From an uncultured Spirochaetales bacterium (GTDB lineage: Bacteria; Spirochaetota; Spirochaetia; Sphaerochaetales; Sphaerochaetaceae), in contig CASDXQ010000019.1 of NCBI GenBank assembly GCA_949285145.1, positions 1 through 48,219 of the forward strand: a DNA stretch of 48,219 nucleotides, given 5' to 3'. The notes beneath the pieces were generated by a model. That model worked only from the letters and a program-made list of their open reading frames with translations, was not told the DNA's origin and did not search any database. The position numbers and the translations under genes were made by a program. Within the stretch, counting starts at the first letter, position 1; each line of letters opens with the position of its first letter. Positions 1 to 8,290 of the stretch are shown one piece after another.

Positions 1-1
1 C

Positions 2-1003
2 ACCCAGTGCCGCTGGCTTTGCAATTATCTCATCTCTCTTGATGCTGATGCATTCAGATCTTTCAATACCAGAACAAGGAACATAACCTCTCTTGATAAG
101 GATGGTAATACTGTGGAAAGACTTCTCACACTGCCTGCCAAATTCATCCAGAGTGTGTATTCTTCCATTAAGCGGGATATGTCATCACTTGCAGCAAAGA
201 GAAATAAGACAGGAAAGAAAAATGGAAAACTGAAGTTCAGGTCTTCCTATGATTCAATAGATCTCAATCAGTATGGAAACACTCACTGGATATGTTACAC
301 AGATGAAGGCAACAAGAATGGTAAATACAGGAACACTGTCCATATTGCAGGAATAAAGAGACCTGTACCTGTAAGAGTCTTCGGCATGGAGCAGATTCCA
401 TATGGTGCTGAATATGCAAATGCAAAGCTTGTTAAGAAACCTTCTGGAATATATCTCATGCTCACCTGCTATGTTCCGAAACAAGGAAGCAATACAATAC
501 AAGAGAAGAAGCTTGTCAATAAGAGAAGAGACAAGGCAAACAAGATATACCATGACATCACAAAAGGAAGAATCCTCATTGTAATGCAGGATGAGAACAT
601 AAAAGGATGGCACAAAGGCTTGTTTGGGAAACAGGTGCAGAACTCCGCACTGGGTACACTGAAAAGCAAACTAAAGTCAAATCCGAATGTCATCGTCATA
701 GACAGATTTTTTTCTTCAACAAAGATGTGTCCTGAGTGTGGAGCAACTAAAGAAGACATCACTCTTTCAGACAGGACATTCATCTGTTACAATTGTGGAT
801 ACACTGAAGAGTGTGATGTGAAGTCAGCAAAAAAAATGCTGCTTGCAGGAAGGCATGAAATGTCCTGCACGCTTGCGGAATGCAAGCGTACTCCGGAGGA
901 GCGGATTTCAGACTTCGATACCTCGTATGAGATATGGAAGCATTCTGCGAAACGCCCAGAGATGGGAAAGAGACCGGAAGCTCCCGGAAGCTCCATCTTC
1001 TAG
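2..1003 (+). CDS. tnpB: IS605/IS1341-type TnpB (OrfB), internally deleted copy A, 5' end outside window
   Basis: This is an RNA-guided nuclease/accessory protein of an IS200/IS605-family element. The frame is open to the left window edge, so the gene starts outside; the ATG at 113 is internal. Visible parts are the N-terminal wedge-like region, a QDEN motif (family RuvC-II area), a zinc ribbon with CPEC and CYNC knuckles, and a RuvC-III segment ECDVKSAKKM. Compared with the sister copy at 46737, the segment after CYVP is gone, including LGLDFGIKT, which carries the RuvC-I aspartate. The join is in frame, directly into KQGSN. The protein therefore lacks one of three catalytic acids and should be nuclease-dead. 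It ends inside the element's right-end hairpin. Family call is firm; functionality is doubtful. Confidence 0.8.
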   Translation, partial: TQCRWLCNYLISLDADAFRSFNTRTRNITSLDKDGNTVERLLTLPAKFIQSVYSSIKRDMSSLAAKRNKTGKKNGKLKFRSSYDSIDLNQYGNTHWICYTDEGNKNGKYRNTVHIAGIKRPVPVRVFGMEQIPYGAEYANAKLVKKPSGIYLMLTCYVPKQGSNTIQEKKLVNKRRDKANKIYHDITKGRILIVMQDENIKGWHKGLFGKQVQNSALGTLKSKLKSNPNVIVIDRFFSSTKMCPECGATKEDITLSDRTFICYNCGYTEECDVKSAKKMLLAGRHEMSCTLAECKRTPEERISDFDTSYEIWKHSAKRPEMGKRPEAPGSSIF

Positions 1004-1026
1004 CGTCAGCTAAGATGAAGTCGTTC
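994..1026 (+). repeat. Right end of TnpB element A (subterminal hairpin plus GTCGTTCAC terminus)
   Basis: An imperfect hairpin (CATCT, TAGC / GCTA, AGATG with loop GTCA) overlaps the tnpB stop codon and is followed by TCGTTCAC. The element at 47937-47966 has the same layout (hairpin, then TAGTTCAC), and so does the one at 46517-46545 (hairpin, then TCGTTGAC). Subterminal palindromes that are not terminal inverted repeats are typical of IS200/IS605 ends, and the omega-RNA scaffold normally lies here. The exact cleavage base is inferred. Confidence 0.6.
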
Positions 1027-1050
1027 ACACTTACAGGAAAGGAGGCAGCA

Positions 1051-2544
1051 ATGGCCAGCTATATAGGCGCTATAGATCAGGGAACCACAAGTACACGTTT
1101 CATACTTTTCTCATCTTCCGGTGAAATTGTCGCAAGCGATCAGATTGAGCACAGACAGATATATCCCAGACCGGGCTGGGTCGAACATGATTGCGCGGAA
1201 ATATGGGAGAATACGCAGAAAGTGGTCCGTTCAGCCCTGGAGAAAGCCGGTGTCAGGAAGGGAGAGGTGAAGGCCATCGGAATCACGAATCAGAGAGAAA
1301 CGACAATCGCCTTCAATCCTGAAAGCGGACAAGTGTATCATAATGCCATTGTATGGCAGGATCTGAGAACCAGCAGCATAATTTCACGGCTCAGGAATGT
1401 GATGGATGAGAAAGAACTCACGGAGAAGACAGGTCTCCGTTTCTCTCCGTATTTTTCTGCAGGGAAAATGATCTGGCTTATTGAAAATGTGCCTTCTGTT
1501 GCAGAGCATCTGTCAAAAGGAGAGGTCGTTTTCGGTACAATTGACACATATCTTGTCTGGAAACTTACCGGCCAGGTCGTTACAGATGTGACAAATGCTT
1601 CGCGTTACATGCTGATGGATATCAGGAAACTTGACTGGGATGACGAGCTTCTGGAACTCTGCGGCATTCCCCGCTGTGCCCTTCCCCGTATTGTACCTTC
1701 TGTCGGTGAGATTTACGGCTATACGGATATTCTCGGTGATCAGGTTCCTGTATGCGGAATACTTGGCGATCAGCAGGCAGCTCTTTTCGGTCAGGTATGT
1801 TTCAATGCCGGGCAGGCGAAGTGTACGTACGGTACGGGATGTTTCATGCTTGTGAATACAGGTGAGAAACTCTGCTATTCCTCAAAAGGCCTCGTAAGTA
1901 CGGTTGCATATCAGATCAGAGGTGAAAAGCCTGTGTATGCGCTTGAAGGTTCGGTTGCTATCGCGGGATCTCTTGTACAGTGGACGCGCGACAGCCTCAG
2001 GATGGTGAAGGATGTCAAGGAACTTGACGAACTTGCCGCAAGTGTCGCGGACTGCGGTGGCGTATATATCGTTCCGGCTTTCTCAGGACTTTTCGCACCG
2101 CACTGGAGAAGTGATGCAAGAGGTGTGATCGCAGGTCTTACGGGTTATGTGACGCGGGCTCATATATGCAGGGCTGTGCTTGAAGCCACGGCATTCCAGG
2201 CAAATGACATTTTCGAGGCTGTAGAGGCAGACAGCGGTATAAAACTCAGTGTGCTCAAGGTTGACGGAGGACTTACCAATTCGGCTCCGCTCATGGCGTT
2301 TCAGGCAGACATATTGTCAATTCCCGTCATAAGGCCCAAGATAATAGAGACCACAGCGCTCGGTGCGGCATATGCTGCGGGGCTGAGTGCCGGCATTTGG
2401 CAAAATCTTGAAAATTTGTCATCATACTGGAAGGAACAGCTGCGATGGACTCCGGGAATGGAGGAGAAGCAACGGCAGGAAAAGATTCTCTTCTGGCGCA
2501 AGGCAGTTTCAAGAACCCTGAACTGGGCTGATAAAGAGGAATAG
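1051..2544 (+). CDS. glpK: Glycerol kinase
   Basis: Phosphorylates glycerol to sn-glycerol 3-phosphate with ATP in the cytoplasm. The 497-residue length matches the family. The FGGY-family phosphate loop GAIDQGTTSTRFILF is at the N-terminus, and GDQQAALFGQ, GTGCFMLVNTG and DGGLTNSAPLMAFQADI follow in the expected order. The start is set by AGGAAAGGAGG at 1035-1045, six bases before ATG; an in-frame ORF extends further upstream but would run into the insertion element. The element's right end lies only about 25 bp upstream, so any native promoter has been displaced or now reads through the element. dacA follows three bases after the stop, suggesting co-transcription. No glycerol facilitator or GlpD gene is nearby. 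Confidence 0.95.
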   Translation: MASYIGAIDQGTTSTRFILFSSSGEIVASDQIEHRQIYPRPGWVEHDCAEIWENTQKVVRSALEKAGVRKGEVKAIGITNQRETTIAFNPESGQVYHNAIVWQDLRTSSIISRLRNVMDEKELTEKTGLRFSPYFSAGKMIWLIENVPSVAEHLSKGEVVFGTIDTYLVWKLTGQVVTDVTNASRYMLMDIRKLDWDDELLELCGIPRCALPRIVPSVGEIYGYTDILGDQVPVCGILGDQQAALFGQVCFNAGQAKCTYGTGCFMLVNTGEKLCYSSKGLVSTVAYQIRGEKPVYALEGSVAIAGSLVQWTRDSLRMVKDVKELDELAASVADCGGVYIVPAFSGLFAPHWRSDARGVIAGLTGYVTRAHICRAVLEATAFQANDIFEAVEADSGIKLSVLKVDGGLTNSAPLMAFQADILSIPVIRPKIIETTALGAAYAAGLSAGIWQNLENLSSYWKEQLRWTPGMEEKQRQEKILFWRKAVSRTLNWADKEE

Positions 2545-2547
2545 GAG

Positions 2548-3348
2548 ATGGATTTCAGTCTTTTCGTAGAACTGGCAAAGGATGCAATACAGATATTCAT
2601 ACTGGCATGGGTGATATACAAACTGTATCTTGCCGTGCAGGAGACAAAGATCACCCAGCTGATCATGGTTCTTGCCGTCTATGCAATAGGCTTCGGGATA
2701 TGCTACGTTCTTGATTTTGATTTCCTGCTGCTGCTTTACAGGAAGATAACACTTCCTTTTGCCGCTTTCCTGTGCATCATCTTCCACTCCGAGTTCCGGC
2801 GTGTCATATCAATGGCGTTTTCCGTGCGCGGACGGTTTTTCAGAATGGGACAGCAGACTACCGCAGAGCAAATCGACTCGATACTGAATGCATGCGAATC
2901 CCTTGTCTCAGTGAAAAGAGGCGCACTTATAATTTTTCCACGTCATATCGACATAAAATCCGTCATTGACTCAGGTACAAAACTCAATGCGGATCTTTCC
3001 TCTTCCCTTATCTGTACTGTTTTTGATCACGATACACCCCTTCATGACGGAGCAATGGTCATACAGGGAGGAAAGATAATCGCGGCCTCATGCTACCTGC
3101 CGCTTTCCGCACAGACAGGCATCAAGGCAAGTTTCGGTACAAGACACCGTGCGGCTCTCGGCCTTGCCGAAGACAGTGATGCCGTGATCATCATAGTCTC
3201 AGAGGAAAACGGCGCCATCAGCCTTGCCTACAATGCGAATATCTATTATGACCTCGACAGGGAGTCGATCAAGAAGACAATTCTGGCTCTTCTGAGCTAT
3301 CATGATGTCACCCCGCAGGAAGTGAAGGAGGAAAGTGATGAAACATAA
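2548..3348 (+). CDS. dacA: Diadenylate cyclase (CdaA/DacA type)
   Basis: Makes the second messenger c-di-AMP from two ATP. The 266-residue protein has three N-terminal membrane helices (roughly residues 10-80), then the DAC domain with both signature motifs, DGA in LHDGAMVIQGG and RHR in GTRHRAALGL. The start ATG is preceded by AGGAG at the end of glpK. The downstream gene is a YbbR-domain protein, the usual partner and regulator of CdaA, overlapping by 11 bp. In many bacteria glmM follows this pair; here acpS and truA follow instead. c-di-AMP commonly controls potassium and osmolyte balance. Confidence 0.93.
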   Translation: MDFSLFVELAKDAIQIFILAWVIYKLYLAVQETKITQLIMVLAVYAIGFGICYVLDFDFLLLLYRKITLPFAAFLCIIFHSEFRRVISMAFSVRGRFFRMGQQTTAEQIDSILNACESLVSVKRGALIIFPRHIDIKSVIDSGTKLNADLSSSLICTVFDHDTPLHDGAMVIQGGKIIAASCYLPLSAQTGIKASFGTRHRAALGLAEDSDAVIIIVSEENGAISLAYNANIYYDLDRESIKKTILALLSYHDVTPQEVKEESDET

Positions 3349-3748
3349 CAGCAAAGGACTCTCTTCTTTTGTTTCAAGCTGGGTTCCCCGTGTGCTTTCC
3401 CTTATGGTTGCCATTTTCATTTTCGCAGCCGTGCGGTATTTCAATATGGCAAGCAGGGTCGTGAGCATACCGCTTGATGTCACGCTTCCTGACGGTGCCG
3501 GTGTTGAGCCGGAAAGCCTTGTTCCTTCTTCTATCGATATAGTGATATCCGGTGATGATGATCTTGTCTATCTCATAGATCCTGACTCGATCTCTGCCTA
3601 TGCGGATTTTTCCGATGTTGACAGTTCAGGAATAGCACGCCGTGCGGTTTCTCTTACATATGCGGAAGAAGTATTTGAGGATACTGCTCTCACCGTGAGG
3701 GCTGATCCTGATATCGTACGCATACTTTTCAGGGACGGCAATGCTTGA
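3338..3748 (+). CDS. Short YbbR-domain membrane protein (CdaR-like)
   Basis: A 136-residue protein with one N-terminal membrane helix (SLMVAIFIFAAVRYF) followed by a single YbbR-like beta domain outside the membrane. CdaR proteins of Firmicutes carry several YbbR repeats; this one has room for only one or one and a half, as is common in spirochaetes. It probably binds and modulates the diadenylate cyclase encoded just upstream. The ATG at 3338 was chosen over the in-frame GTG at 3335 because AAGGAGGA lies five bases before it. Overlaps with both neighbours imply translational coupling. Confidence 0.8.
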   Translation: MKHNSKGLSSFVSSWVPRVLSLMVAIFIFAAVRYFNMASRVVSIPLDVTLPDGAGVEPESLVPSSIDIVISGDDDLVYLIDPDSISAYADFSDVDSSGIARRAVSLTYAEEVFEDTALTVRADPDIVRILFRDGNA

Positions 3749-4106
3749 GGGAATCGGTGTTGATATTGTCCAGAACAGCCGTTTTGAGACATTAAGCGAG
3801 AATACTCTGAACCATATACTCAGTGAAGAGGAGAAAACATATGCCTCAACGCTTGAGGGGCAGGCAGTCATTGAATTCACTGCATCACGCTTTGCGGCGA
3901 AAGAGGCTCTCTCCAAAGCACTCGGTACCGGGTTCAGACAACTTCAGCCGCGGCATATAACAGTACGGCATGATGAGATGGGCAGACCTTATTTTCTCAT
4001 TTCTCCCGAAGTCTGTGATCTTTTTGCAGGATCGGATATCCATCTTTCGATCTCACATGAAAAGGATTATTCCGTCGCAATGGTGGTGATTGATGGCAAG
4101 AAGTGA
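3741..4106 (+). CDS. acpS: Holo-[acyl-carrier-protein] synthase
   Basis: Transfers 4'-phosphopantetheine from CoA to a serine of apo-ACP, activating fatty acid synthesis. The 121-residue length is standard. GIGVDIVQNSRF holds the magnesium-binding aspartate, and RFAAKEALSKALGTG is the second signature with the catalytic glutamate. The end, HLSISHEKDYSVAMVV, is also typical. The start overlaps the ybbR stop by 8 bp, with AGGGA just before the ATG. The 3' end overlaps truA by 14 bp. Confidence 0.95.
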   Translation: MLEGIGVDIVQNSRFETLSENTLNHILSEEEKTYASTLEGQAVIEFTASRFAAKEALSKALGTGFRQLQPRHITVRHDEMGRPYFLISPEVCDLFAGSDIHLSISHEKDYSVAMVVIDGKK

Positions 4107-4944
4107 CTGGAAAAGACCTGCGCCTGCTCCTCTTGAGAGCGGCTGTAAAAGAGTGAAGCTCACAGTAAGCTATGACGGATCGGCATATAATGGCTGGCAG
4201 TGCCAGTCAAACGGTGTAGGCGTGCAGGATGTGCTCAATGAAAAACTTTCGGCTATCTACGGTACCCGGATCATGGTGCATGGCTCTGGCCGCACTGACA
4301 GAGGAGTTCACGCGCTTGCCCAGGTCTGTCATTATGATGTGAGAGAGGATGCCTGTTCCATAAAAGATGAAAAAGTCGCTTTGGCACTTAATTCGCTGTT
4401 GCCTCTTACTGTGAGGGCTATAAAAAGCGAGAGTGCCGACGGCAGCTTTCACGCGCGCTTCACGACCATGGCAAGAGAGTACAGGTATTTTGTGAAAGCA
4501 AAAAACGATGCTCTTCCTTTTGATTATAATTATGTGGGACTGTACAGCAGGCTGCCTGATATCGGACTTCTTAATTCCTATGCATCTGTACTGGCAGGCA
4601 CACATGATTTCACGACATTCGCTTCCAGCAGGGATCAGTCAGTCTCCAGAATGCGCGATATATATGAGTCTTACTGGAGCGCGGTACATGACAGGTTCGG
4701 AAATCTTCTTTACTGCTATACAGTTACTGGCAATGCTTTTTTATATCATCAGGTGCGTTCGATGGTGGGAACGATGATGGGCCTGGCGCTCAGAGGTGGA
4801 AGCTGTGAGGCTTTCAGTGCACTGCTTGAGGCAAAGGACAGGATGCTTGCCGGCACGACAGCACCGTCCTCCGGGCTTTATCTTTCCCGCATCAGCTATG
4901 ATGAGGATGAGTACAGATGGTTTGAGGAAGGCGGGATCAGATAG
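4093..4944 (+). CDS. truA: tRNA pseudouridine(38-40) synthase
   Basis: Converts U38-U40 in the anticodon arm of tRNAs to pseudouridine. The core signature GSGRTDRGVHALAQV contains the catalytic aspartate, and VSYDGSAYNGWQ near the start and FLYHQVRSMVGTMMGLALRG near the end are family hallmarks. The protein has 283 residues, slightly longer than E. coli TruA because of an N-terminal extension of about 22 residues. The ATG at 4093 was taken rather than the TTG one codon earlier. The Shine-Dalgarno sequence is weak, so initiation probably depends on coupling to acpS. Confidence 0.94.
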   Translation: MARSDWKRPAPAPLESGCKRVKLTVSYDGSAYNGWQCQSNGVGVQDVLNEKLSAIYGTRIMVHGSGRTDRGVHALAQVCHYDVREDACSIKDEKVALALNSLLPLTVRAIKSESADGSFHARFTTMAREYRYFVKAKNDALPFDYNYVGLYSRLPDIGLLNSYASVLAGTHDFTTFASSRDQSVSRMRDIYESYWSAVHDRFGNLLYCYTVTGNAFLYHQVRSMVGTMMGLALRGGSCEAFSALLEAKDRMLAGTTAPSSGLYLSRISYDEDEYRWFEEGGIR

Positions 4945-5007
4945 TGCTGAGGTTCTTGCAGTCCGGGCACGGGAAATCTTATTATATGGATGATACGGAA
5001 GGGTTTG

Positions 5008-5769
5008 ATGCAGAGAGACAGTGCCGCTGAATATTTTTTCTCACTCACAGATGATGCGCTCAGCGTTATAAGAAAAGATCCTCTGAGAGAGGTTGTGAAG
5101 CCTTATGCCTACAGGATTGAGAATGAAGAGGATGTCAGGCTGGACGCAAAACTTGATGAGATCATAAACAGAAGAAAAACTGATTCCGCTCCTGTGCCGG
5201 AGAAACGGGAAAACAAAGGAAAGAACAGGCCGGGTTTCCTTCATCTGAATGATCTGCTTCAAGACTGTCATGCATGTGATTTCTGGCTTAACCGTACTGA
5301 CCGCATTGAAGCCGGAACCGGTGCAATCAGGCCTCTTTTCGTTTTTGTTCTTGACCGGGTGCTTGAAGATGGTTCCTTCATGAGTGCACAGGAGAAAGTC
5401 TTTTTCGGCAAATGGCTTGCCGCACTTCGTCTTGATGTCAGGAAGGAGTGTTATTTCACATCTGTCATAAAATGTCCGGGCAGCGGCGGCTATATACCGC
5501 AGGAATGTGAGAATATACTCATAAGCCAGCTTGAATCCCTTCATCCTGCCGTTGTCATGATGCTCGGCAGTGCCGGAGCTCTTGTGGCTGCCGGAACCGG
5601 AGATATTTTCAAGGCAAGAGAGAGTGTTTATGAATATCATGGATTCAGAACCGTTTGTTCTTTCTCTCCGGCACAGGTGCTGGAAGACTATCAGGCATTG
5701 AGACGACCGATATGGGAGGATCTGAAGAAAGCCGCCCGTATTGCAGGGACAGATGGCAGGCTGCACTGA
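5008..5769 (+). CDS. Uracil-DNA glycosylase family-4-like protein with altered active site
   Basis: The fold resembles iron-sulfur uracil-DNA glycosylases. There is a C-x2-C pair in DCHACDFWLNRT, a further cysteine in VIKCPGSG, one in PQECENIL, and the helix LHPAVVMMLGSAGA that follows in family 4. The first catalytic motif (GExPG..ED) is replaced by FVLDRVLEDGSF, and the usual HPS motif near the C-terminus reads FSPAQVLED. Both catalytic positions are therefore changed, and activity cannot be assumed. The N-terminal 80 residues are charged and variable. ATG 5008 is preferred because GGAAGGG precedes it; ATG 4990 is possible. The stop overlaps the priA start by one base. Confidence 0.75.
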   Translation: MQRDSAAEYFFSLTDDALSVIRKDPLREVVKPYAYRIENEEDVRLDAKLDEIINRRKTDSAPVPEKRENKGKNRPGFLHLNDLLQDCHACDFWLNRTDRIEAGTGAIRPLFVFVLDRVLEDGSFMSAQEKVFFGKWLAALRLDVRKECYFTSVIKCPGSGGYIPQECENILISQLESLHPAVVMMLGSAGALVAAGTGDIFKARESVYEYHGFRTVCSFSPAQVLEDYQALRRPIWEDLKKAARIAGTDGRLH

Positions 5770-7727
5770 TGTATGCGAAGGTTCTGATCAGCATCCCTCT
5801 TGATGAGGATTTCACCTATCTTATTCCTCCCTCGATGAATGTCAGGCCAGGCTGCCGTGTGGTCGTTCCGTTCGGCTCCAGATCTGTCACGGGATATGTT
5901 ACGGATATTGAGCAGGAATATCCTGTGCCTTATTCCCTGAAAGAGATCATAAGGGTTGTTGATAAAGATGAGCCTGTTTTCACTCCCGAGCTTGTTACTC
6001 TTGCAAGGTTTGTTTCCAGAATGTATCTGTGTTCCGCAGGACAGGCGCTTGATGCGATGATCCCGTCAGGACGGCGGGATACCGATTCATGCGTTCTCTC
6101 ATCTGAAAGCAATTTCCGCCCGGTTGACAGGCTTTCCAGGCAGCAGGAAGCTGCCCTTGAGAAGATAAATTCGGCTACAGGAATGTATTATCTTTACGGA
6201 GTGACCGGTTCCGGAAAAAGTGAAGTGTTCCTGAGAGCGGCCGAGGAGGTTGTCAGCCAGGGCAGGCAGGTTATCTATCTGGTACCGGAGATCACGCTGA
6301 CACATCAGCTGGTTGATGATGTCATGCAGCGCTTTGACAATCGCGTTGCGCTGCTTCATTCAGCGCTCACTCCTTCGCAGCGTCTCAGACAATGGCATAA
6401 GATAATGCGCCATGAAGTTGATCTTGTCATAGGTGCACGTTCTGCTGTTTTCGCACCATGCATCAATCTTGGCCTGATAATAATGGATGAAGAACATGAG
6501 AACAGTTATAAAAGCGGATCCACGCCGCGCTATCATGCCAGACAGATTGCCCAGAAACGTGCATCGATGAACAATGTTTCCTTCATCATGGGTTCTGCCA
6601 CTCCGTCTCTGGAAGCCTGGAACATGATGGAGAGAGGAATTGTGAAACGCATTGACATGCCTGAGCGTGTCGGCGGCGGTGTGAGACCGGAAATTGAAGT
6701 TGTGAGCATGCTCGGGCAGGACAGGTGCATTTCCACTCGTCTTGAAGATGAGATAAGACGCACTCTGCTCGACGGACGCAGTGTCATTCTCTTTCTCAAC
6801 CGCCGAGGCTATTCATATTACTATCACTGCAATTCATGCGGTCATGTTGTTGAATGTCCTCATTGTTCTGTCGCTATGACTTATCACAAAGCTGACGGCA
6901 GGCTTCAGTGCCACTACTGCGGGTTTTCCATGCCTCTTTCCGATACATGTTCCCGGTGCGGTTCGACAGACATGAGTGTTGCAGGTCATGGTACGGAAAA
7001 AGTGGAGGAAGAGATAAGGAAACTGTTTCCCTCCGCATCCTGCGCCAGACTGGATGCTGATGTGGCCGCCGGAGACAAGGAGAAGGTAAGAGATGTCATT
7101 CATGCTTTCAGGGATGGCTTGATTGATATCCTGCTCGGCACTCAGATGGTTGCAAAAGGTTTCAATTTTCCTTCTTTGTCTCTTGTAGGTGTGATAAATG
7201 CGGACAGCACTCTGTCAGTCCCTGATTTCAGAAGTGAGGAAAGAACCTTCAGCCTGCTTGAACAGGTTGCGGGAAGAGCCGGACGTTATGATTCAAAGGG
7301 AAAGGTTCTGATTCAGACATTCCGGCCTCAGAACAAGGCGATATTGGCAGTTGAGAACAACAGCGGCGAGGATTTTTATAAAGGCGAGATGGAAGTGAGG
7401 AAAATTCTGCATTATCCTCCATACAGCCGGTTCCTGTCCCTTGTATTCAGAAGCCGTGTGAGGGAAAAGGCGCACAACGGAGCCCTTATGTTCTCGTCCA
7501 TACTGAAAGAGATCACAGATGCTCTTCCACATGAGGCAGAAGTCACTGTGACAGGTGTCAGTCCTTGCGTGATAGAAAAAAAATCCGGCTCATGGCGCTA
7601 TCAGGTGCTGCTCAGCAGCAGCAGCATTCTTCTGCTTGATGACATTGTACGCAAGGCTCTGGATGACTATAAGGCACCGGGCGGACTCTACATCGAAATC
7701 GATGTTGATCCTCTTTCTCTTATGTGA
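5769..7727 (+). CDS. priA: Primosomal protein N' (PriA helicase)
   Basis: Restarts stalled replication forks by loading the replicative helicase. The 652-residue protein has a short N-terminal 3'-DNA-binding domain, Walker A in GVTGSGKSEVF, DEEH in the Walker B position, and a zinc module of four CxxC-type pairs (CNSCG, CPHC, CHYCG, CSRCG). The C-terminal helicase motifs include LGTQMVAKGFNFP and EQVAGRAGR. The start ATG shares one base with the upstream stop. The upstream in-frame extension is a shadow of the UDG-like gene and was excluded. Confidence 0.95.
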   Translation: MYAKVLISIPLDEDFTYLIPPSMNVRPGCRVVVPFGSRSVTGYVTDIEQEYPVPYSLKEIIRVVDKDEPVFTPELVTLARFVSRMYLCSAGQALDAMIPSGRRDTDSCVLSSESNFRPVDRLSRQQEAALEKINSATGMYYLYGVTGSGKSEVFLRAAEEVVSQGRQVIYLVPEITLTHQLVDDVMQRFDNRVALLHSALTPSQRLRQWHKIMRHEVDLVIGARSAVFAPCINLGLIIMDEEHENSYKSGSTPRYHARQIAQKRASMNNVSFIMGSATPSLEAWNMMERGIVKRIDMPERVGGGVRPEIEVVSMLGQDRCISTRLEDEIRRTLLDGRSVILFLNRRGYSYYYHCNSCGHVVECPHCSVAMTYHKADGRLQCHYCGFSMPLSDTCSRCGSTDMSVAGHGTEKVEEEIRKLFPSASCARLDADVAAGDKEKVRDVIHAFRDGLIDILLGTQMVAKGFNFPSLSLVGVINADSTLSVPDFRSEERTFSLLEQVAGRAGRYDSKGKVLIQTFRPQNKAILAVENNSGEDFYKGEMEVRKILHYPPYSRFLSLVFRSRVREKAHNGALMFSSILKEITDALPHEAEVTVTGVSPCVIEKKSGSWRYQVLLSSSSILLLDDIVRKALDDYKAPGGLYIEIDVDPLSLM

Positions 7728-7739
7728 AGCGGAAAAACA

Positions 7740-7768
7740 TTCACGAAAGCCTTCACTTGTGCTATATT
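7740..7768 (+). promoter_or_regulatory. Candidate promoter of def-fmt, giving a leaderless mRNA
   Basis: TTCACG and TATATT are separated by 17 bp. The -10 box ends six bases before the def ATG, so transcription would start at or next to the start codon. No Shine-Dalgarno sequence is present between priA and def. Confidence 0.55.
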
Positions 7769-7774
7769 TCCATC

Positions 7775-8290
7775 ATGCTTGATATTTATACATTAGGAGA
7801 TGAAGTTCTCCGTGAACCATGTGAAAGGGTGAGTGAATTTGACAGTGCGCTTGCCATGCTTACGGATGCGATGTTCGAAACGATGATAGATGCTGACGGA
7901 GTCGGGCTTGCCGCTCCTCAGGTAGGTGTTTCCCGCCGGTTTTTTGTAGTTGACACAAGAAGGGAAGGAGAGCGTCTCGCATTTTTCAATCCTGAGATTG
8001 TCGAGACAAGCGATGACAGTGTTCCTTATGAGGAAGGCTGCCTTTCTGTTCCCGGGCTTTATCATGATGTGATGAGGCCGTCCAGAGTGACAGTCCATGC
8101 TCAGGATATCAACGGAAAAGGCTTTACACTGCAGGCCTCCGGCCTTCTTGCCCGTGTCATACAGCATGAGTATGACCATCTGGAAGGCAGGCTTTTCATC
8201 GACAGGCTTGATGAAAAGGAGAAGGAAAAAATGAACGCTCTCTGGCAGAGAAGGCAGAAAAAGGAACAGAAGAAAAGGAAGAAGAAGTGA
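7775..8290 (+). CDS. def: Peptide deformylase
   Basis: Removes the formyl group from the N-terminal methionine of new proteins; a metalloenzyme. All three family motifs are intact: GVGLAAPQVG, EGCLSVPG with the metal-binding cysteine, and QHEYDHLEG with the HExxH pair. The 171-residue protein ends in a lysine-rich tail. ATG 7775 was chosen because the family begins with the LDIYTLGDEVLR segment; the longer frame from 7724 overlaps the promoter. There is no ribosome binding site, consistent with a leaderless start. The stop overlaps fmt in GTGA, the usual def-fmt pairing. Confidence 0.95.
   Translation: MLDIYTLGDEVLREPCERVSEFDSALAMLTDAMFETMIDADGVGLAAPQVGVSRRFFVVDTRREGERLAFFNPEIVETSDDSVPYEEGCLSVPGLYHDVMRPSRVTVHAQDINGKGFTLQASGLLARVIQHEYDHLEGRLFIDRLDEKEKEKMNALWQRRQKKEQKKRKKK

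Noticed and set aside
5041-5766. 241-codon minus-strand ORF
   Set aside because: It is an antisense shadow of the UDG-like gene with no family signature and no ribosome binding site.
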